Positions 60,229 through 64,000 of a stretch of 64,000 nucleotides of DNA are shown in pieces; the stretch's first letter is position 1, and each line of letters starts with the position of its first letter. The translations under genes and the position numbers were made by a program. The notes under the pieces were generated by a model, which did no database searches, was not told where the DNA came from, and saw only the letters and a list, made by a program, of their open reading frames with translations. Source of the stretch: Streptomyces sp. A0958 (GTDB lineage: Bacteria > Actinomycetota > Actinomycetes > Streptomycetales > Streptomycetaceae). The stretch spans positions 248,001 to 312,000 of the forward strand of contig NZ_SSBK01000005.1 in the NCBI RefSeq assembly GCF_004795035.1. The letters are read 5' to 3'.

Positions 60229-61484
60229 GACGCGACTTCTTCCGTTTCGGTGGTGGGGGCCTGCTGGATGTCCTCGATGACGAACCCGCTGCGGGGCGCG
60301 GTCGGGACGCGGCTCAGCGGGATGGAGAGGTCCTGCTCCGCCACCCGGTACGTGAGACCGGACAGCAGCACCGCGAGAGCGGCCAGCAGCGCGAGGGTGA
60401 TGTCCTCGCCGGGGCACCGGTGCCCCGTGGCCGGGTCGCCCCCGCCCTGCGGGACGAGCTCATCGGGCCTGGGCGCCGCGCCACGGAAACGCGCGGGATC
60501 GAAGACGTACGGCCGGGGCCACAGGTCCGGGTCGTGGTTCTGGCCGTACAGGTCCAGGAGCACGAGCGTCCCCGGTTGGATGGTCCGGCCCGCCCATTCG
60601 AGCCGTTCGGCGGCCAGCCCGCCGATGAACGGGGCGAACGGGTAGAAACGGCGGACCTCCTGCGCGAAGGCGTAGGCGGACCCCGGATCGCCGTCCCGGA
60701 GCGCCGCACGGTGTTCGGGCCACCGGTGCAGGGCGTGGGCCGCGAAGGCCGCGAACCAGCTGACCGCGACGGTCGGCCGCAGGATGTTGAGCACCTCGAC
60801 GGCCGCCGTGCGGGGATCGAGGAGCGTGCCGTCCGCATCGCGGTGGTGGGCGACGGTACGGAACGGGGTGGCGGATGCCGCCCCGCCGGCGTCACCGCTC
60901 GCGCGCTCCGCCTCGATCAGCCGGGCCAGGCGCTTCTCCTGCCGGTGCCGGGCCCTGCGGGCGCGCAGATGCCGTGGTCCGGGGGTCGCGAACCCGTCCA
61001 CCATGGCCACGAGGTCGCGGGCCGCGCCGTCCGCCTCCGCCTCCGGCAGCGGGACACCCGCCCACGCGTGGACGGCGCGGGTGAGCACCCCCGCCACCTC
61101 GTCGAACAGCACGATCCGGCCCCGGTCCGCCCACCCGGCGACGGCACCACCCCACTCCCGGACCACCTGGTCGGTCAGGGTCTTCACCCCCTTCGGGTCC
61201 TTCAGCAGATGGAGGAACATCCCCTTGCGGACCCGGTGCCCCGCACCGTCCAGGGTGTGCACGGCGCCCTGGCCGAACAGCGTGTCGATGACCGGTTCCG
61301 GCAGCGCCCCGTGCCGGTGGATGTGGTCCTCGTCGTAGAAGAAGCGCACGGCGGCGGGGCCGTGCAGGGCGATGGCCCGCTTGCCGAGCAGACGGGTGCG
61401 GACGGGCGCTCCGCCACTTCGCCGCCTGCGATCGGGCAGCCACGCGTAACCCCGGAGCAGAAGGGACAGGGTGCTGTCGACCAT
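60225..61484 (-). CDS. Cytochrome P450, CYP152-like fatty-acid peroxygenase
   Basis: A 419-residue P450. The heme Cys is in GHRCPGEDITLALLAALAVL (Cys357), ExxR is EVRR (Glu276-Arg279), and the I helix reads VLNILRPTVAVSWFAAF, with an Arg-Pro pair (Arg236-Pro237) in place of the usual acid-alcohol pair. That pair is the hallmark of CYP152 peroxygenases (BSbeta, SPalpha, OleT), which use hydrogen peroxide to hydroxylate or decarboxylate fatty acids. The start ATG at 61484 fits the family; the peroxygenase call is an inference from motifs. Confidence 0.85.
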   Translation of the reverse strand: MVDSTLSLLLRGYAWLPDRRRRSGGAPVRTRLLGKRAIALHGPAAVRFFYDEDHIHRHGALPEPVIDTLFGQGAVHTLDGAGHRVRKGMFLHLLKDPKGVKTLTDQVVREWGGAVAGWADRGRIVLFDEVAGVLTRAVHAWAGVPLPEAEADGAARDLVAMVDGFATPGPRHLRARRARHRQEKRLARLIEAERASGDAGGAASATPFRTVAHHRDADGTLLDPRTAAVEVLNILRPTVAVSWFAAFAAHALHRWPEHRAALRDGDPGSAYAFAQEVRRFYPFAPFIGGLAAERLEWAGRTIQPGTLVLLDLYGQNHDPDLWPRPYVFDPARFRGAAPRPDELVPQGGGDPATGHRCPGEDITLALLAALAVLLSGLTYRVAEQDLSIPLSRVPTAPRSGFVIEDIQQAPTTETEEVAS

Positions 61485-61880
61485 GAAATCTCCGTAGGAC
61501 AGGTGTGAGAGGGGTCCGTGCGGCGGCGGAACGCCCGGGGCGGACCCGCCGGTGCCCTGCCGTCGATCCTGGGCGCACCGGGGACGGTCCGCGACTCGGA
61601 ATCCGCTGGACGGCGCTGCGGCTGTTGTCCCAACCGTCAGCGCCTGCTCCCGCGTACGCCGGGAGCCTGGCCAGCCGGGTACCCGTACCGCCCCTGGACA
61701 TGCGGGACCGGCCGGGTGTTTTCGTACCCCGGTGGCAGACAACGGCCCACGCGGATCGAATCGGGCATTCCGGTTGAAGCCGCATTCCCTGGGAACTCGT
61801 CCGGGGCGAGGGCGGCGCGGCGCACGGCAGGCCACTGAACCGGCGGCCCGGCCGTCACCTGACAGCGAGGAGATGACTTC
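61485..61880. other. Intergenic region between divergent stress-type genes
   Basis: It separates the P450 operon and the zinc alcohol dehydrogenase. No convincing gene is seen. A plus-strand SigB-like site is at 61772-61796; a weaker minus-strand one (GCAT, 15 bp, GGGTAC) spans 61679-61703. Confidence 0.55.
61772..61796 (+). promoter_or_regulatory. SigB-like promoter before the zinc alcohol dehydrogenase gene
   Basis: GGTT (61772-61775), 15 bp, GGGAAC (61791-61796); one base from the GGGTAY consensus. Confidence 0.4.
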
Positions 61881-63065
61881 ATGCGTGCACTGACCTGGCA
61901 AGGGAAACGCGATGTCCGCGTCGAGACCGTTCCCGACCCGATCATCCAGGACCCGACCGACATCATCGTCCGGGTCACCTCGACGGGCATCTGCGGATCG
62001 GACCTCCACCTGTACGAAGTGCTCGGCCCCTACCTCGACGTCGGGGACATCCTGGGGCACGAGGCGATGGGCGTCGTCGAGGAGACCGGCCCCGAGGTGA
62101 CCGCCGTGGCACGCGGCGACCGGGTCGTAGTCCCGTTCAACGTCTCCTGCGGCACCTGCTTCATGTGTGAGCAGGGCCTGCACTCGCAGTGCGAGACCAC
62201 CCAGGTGAAGGAGTACGGCTCCGGAGCCTCGCTCTTCGGATACACCAAGCTCTACGGGCAGGTGCCCGGCGGGCAGGCCGAGCTGGTGCGGGTGCCCTTC
62301 GGCAACACCCTGCCCATCAAGGTCCCCGACGGGCCGCACGACGACCGCTACGTCTTCCTCTCCGACGTCCTGCCCACCGCGTGGCAGGCCGTCGAGTACG
62401 CCGACATCCCGCCCGGCGGCAGCGTCACCGTCCTCGGCCTCGGGCCGATCGGCGACATGGCGGCCCGGATCGCCCTGCACCGCGGCGCGAGCCTCGTCAT
62501 CGGCGTCGACCTCGTCCCCGAACGCCTCGCCCGCTCCGCGGCGCGCGGCGTCCAGGTCATGGACCTGAGCCGGTACGGGAAGGACCTGCCCCAGGCGGTC
62601 CGGGACCTCACGGGCGGCCGCGGCACCGACGCGGTCATCGACGCCGTCGGCATGGAGGCCCACGGCGCACCGCTCGGCAAGGCGGGCCAGTGGGCCACCG
62701 GACTCCTTCCCGACGCGGCGGCCCGCAAGCTCATGGAACGCGCGGGCGTCGACCGCCTCACCGCGCTGCTCACCGCGATCGACGTGGTGCGCCGGGGCGG
62801 CACGATCTCGGTGTCCGGCGTCTACGGAGGCGCCGCCGACCCGCTGCCCCTGCTCACCCTGTTCGACAAGCAGATCCAGCTGCGGATGGGCCAGGCCAAC
62901 GTCAAGCGCTGGGTTCCGGACATCCTGCCGCTGCTCGGCGACGACGATCCGCTGGGCGTGGACGGCTTCGCCACCCACCACCTGCCGCTGGAGGACGGGC
63001 CGAAGGCGTACGAGACCTTCCAGGCGAAGTCCGACGGCATGATCAAGACGCTTTTGCGGCCCTGA
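61881..63065 (+). CDS. Zinc-dependent alcohol dehydrogenase family protein
   Basis: A 394-residue MDR enzyme. Catalytic zinc ligands are in TGICGSDLHL (Cys38) and GHEAMGVVEE, the structural zinc motif is CGTCFMCEQGLHSQC, and the NAD-binding segment is GSVTVLGLGPIGDMAARIAL. The sequence resembles the glutathione-dependent/formaldehyde-like and sorbitol-dehydrogenase-related group of stress-type ADHs. The substrate is unknown. GAGGAG stands before the ATG at 61881, and the gene is 54 bp before an NAD-dependent epimerase. Confidence 0.9.
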   Translation: MRALTWQGKRDVRVETVPDPIIQDPTDIIVRVTSTGICGSDLHLYEVLGPYLDVGDILGHEAMGVVEETGPEVTAVARGDRVVVPFNVSCGTCFMCEQGLHSQCETTQVKEYGSGASLFGYTKLYGQVPGGQAELVRVPFGNTLPIKVPDGPHDDRYVFLSDVLPTAWQAVEYADIPPGGSVTVLGLGPIGDMAARIALHRGASLVIGVDLVPERLARSAARGVQVMDLSRYGKDLPQAVRDLTGGRGTDAVIDAVGMEAHGAPLGKAGQWATGLLPDAAARKLMERAGVDRLTALLTAIDVVRRGGTISVSGVYGGAADPLPLLTLFDKQIQLRMGQANVKRWVPDILPLLGDDDPLGVDGFATHHLPLEDGPKAYETFQAKSDGMIKTLLRP

Positions 63066-63119
63066 GCCGGTGCGCAGCCCCCAGGGGCCACGGGGGAGCG
63101 ACGTACGGAAGGAGTCACG

Positions 63120-64000
63120 GTGAACGCATCGCAAGGACTGCGCGTCGTCGTCACGGGCGCGACCGGGAACGTGGGAACGAGCCTGGTCCGGGCCCTGTCG
63201 CAGGACCCGGAAGTGGGCTCGGTCCTCGGCCTGGCACGGCGGCTGCCCGACCTCACCCTGCCCGGCGTGGAGTGGGGCAGGGTCGATCTCTCCCGCCCCG
63301 ACAGCGCACGGGCGCTCGATTCCCTGCTGGCGGGCGCGGACGCCGTCGTCCACCTCGCCTGGCGCTTCCAGCCGACGCACGATCCCGTCGTCACCTGGCG
63401 GAGCAACGTCGAGGGTTCCCTGCGGGTCTTCGACGCGGTGCGCACGGCGGGCGTGCCGGCCCTGGTCCACGCCTCGTCGGTGGGCGCCTACTCGCCCGGC
63501 CCGAAGCGGGAACCGGGGGTCGACGAGCAGTGGCCGACCCATGGGTGGCCCGACGCCGCCTACTGCCGGGAGAAGGCATACCTGGAGCGGGTCCTCGACA
63601 CCTTCGAGCTGCGCCATCCCCAGATCCGGGTGGTGCGGATGAGGCCGGGCTTCCTGTTCAAGGAGACGGCGGCCCCCGAACAGCGGCGCATCTTCGGCGG
63701 GAAGTACCTCCCCGGGGTGCTGCTCCGCCCGGACCTGCTGCCGTTCGTACCCGACCTGGAGGGGCTGAGGTTCCAGGTGCTGCACACGGACGACGCGGCC
63801 GAGGCGTACCGGCTCGCCGTACTGGGCGACGTGCGCGGCCCCTTCAACCTGGCGGCCGACACCGTCACCGACGCCCGCGCGCTCGGGGAACTCCTCGACG
63901 CGCGCGTGGTGCGCGCGCCCGTGCCGCTGGTACGCGGCGCGCTGGCGACGGCCTGGCACGCGCGGGCGGTTCCGGCTTCGCCGCACCTCTTCGACGCCGT
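63120..64000 (+). CDS. NAD-dependent epimerase/dehydratase, partial (C-terminus outside window)
   Basis: About 293 codons are visible from a GTG at 63120. VVVTGATGNVGTSLVRALSQ holds the cofactor motif, and AYCREKAYLE is a YxxxK-type site with Tyr and Lys. SSVGAYSPGPKREPGVDEQW precedes it. It is an extended SDR that acts on an unknown substrate. GGAAGGAG stands before the start, and it probably forms an operon with the zinc alcohol dehydrogenase. Confidence 0.88.
   Translation, partial: MNASQGLRVVVTGATGNVGTSLVRALSQDPEVGSVLGLARRLPDLTLPGVEWGRVDLSRPDSARALDSLLAGADAVVHLAWRFQPTHDPVVTWRSNVEGSLRVFDAVRTAGVPALVHASSVGAYSPGPKREPGVDEQWPTHGWPDAAYCREKAYLERVLDTFELRHPQIRVVRMRPGFLFKETAAPEQRRIFGGKYLPGVLLRPDLLPFVPDLEGLRFQVLHTDDAAEAYRLAVLGDVRGPFNLAADTVTDARALGELLDARVVRAPVPLVRGALATAWHARAVPASPHLFDA

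Noticed and set aside
61679..61703. SigB-like promoter for the P450 operon
   Set aside because: GCAT-N15-GGGTAC fits the loose consensus, but the -35 is weak and the distance to the start (about 200 bp) is large, so it is not listed as a separate feature.
60225..63986. A 1253-codon minus-strand frame extending far upstream of the P450
   Set aside because: Only the part from 61484 downstream matches a P450; the rest is antisense to the alcohol dehydrogenase and epimerase genes.
1..64000. CRISPR arrays and tRNA or rRNA genes
   Set aside because: No regularly spaced repeats of CRISPR type and no cloverleaf or rRNA signature were seen by reading; a dedicated scan was not possible.

Overview
The window is very GC-rich and strongly third-position-GC-biased DNA. 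It has many 4-bp translational overlaps, several apparently leaderless starts, and a gene set typical of Streptomyces: ergothioneine EgtA, cobalamin-controlled CbtBA, a SigB/F-type sigma factor, ANTAR and PAS regulators, and DUF5709 and DUF3592 proteins. It is very probably a Streptomyces chromosome; replicon and species cannot be told from the sequence alone.

Layout. (1) 1-6.1 kb: 5' part of egtA on the minus strand, a bacterial PARG-type macrodomain protein, a solitary MazF-like protein, a LacI regulator, a small hypothetical, and a divergent thioredoxin / pyridine nucleotide-disulfide oxidoreductase pair. (2) 6.1-15.5 kb: a cobalt/cobalamin island with three separate cobalamin riboswitches. 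They lead respectively cbtBA, a two-gene operon of Fe-S proteins (ferredoxin-like plus FhuF-like), and a BtuF-BtuC-BtuD type importer. A decayed cobF fragment lies beside the third. (3) 15.5-22.8 kb: DUF3592 protein, a HEAT-repeat protein between 16-bp direct repeats, a LuxR-type regulator, an MmpL/RND exporter with its TetR regulator, and an orphan hypothetical. (4) 23.2-24.5 kb: an IS3-family element with both inverted ends but a frameshifted orfB, flanked by two truncated genes, one of them an SDR. (5) 25.2-38.8 kb: a polysaccharide pyruvyl transferase facing away from a 12-gene operon for a heptose-containing glycan. The operon has GmhA, HldE and GmhB homologues (ADP-heptose supply), two heptosyltransferase-family GT9 enzymes, three GT2, two GT4, a carbamoyltransferase and a UDP-xylose-synthase-like dehydratase. 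Eleven genes are joined by 4-8 bp overlaps. (6) 38.8-64 kb: a stress-flavoured region with a SigB/F-type sigma factor, MFS and FUSC transporters, a molybdopterin oxidoreductase lacking the usual N-terminal Fe-S cysteines, DUF5709, a large KatE-type catalase, an APC transporter, DJ-1 and class II amidotransferase proteins, ANTAR and PAS/GAF regulators, a YbdK-type carboxylate-amine ligase, a CYP152-like peroxygenase operon, and a zinc alcohol dehydrogenase.

How it fits together. The cobalamin island looks like uptake only: cobalt entry by CbtA, corrinoid entry by BtuFCD, and a possible reductive step by the Fe-S pair, all switched off by cobalamin. The remains of cobF suggest that biosynthetic genes were once here. 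The glycan operon can in principle run from sedoheptulose 7-phosphate to ADP-heptose and then to a carbamoylated, possibly pentose-bearing cell-surface or secreted glycan; that product is an inference. In the last 25 kb, sequences resembling SigB-type promoters (GNNT, 15-16 bp, GGG-A-) precede the sigma gene and at least five stress-type genes, suggesting one regulon.

The strongest candidates for something little described are the riboswitch-controlled FhuF-like operon, the Gram-positive ADP-heptose glycan operon, and the HEAT-repeat gene between direct repeats.
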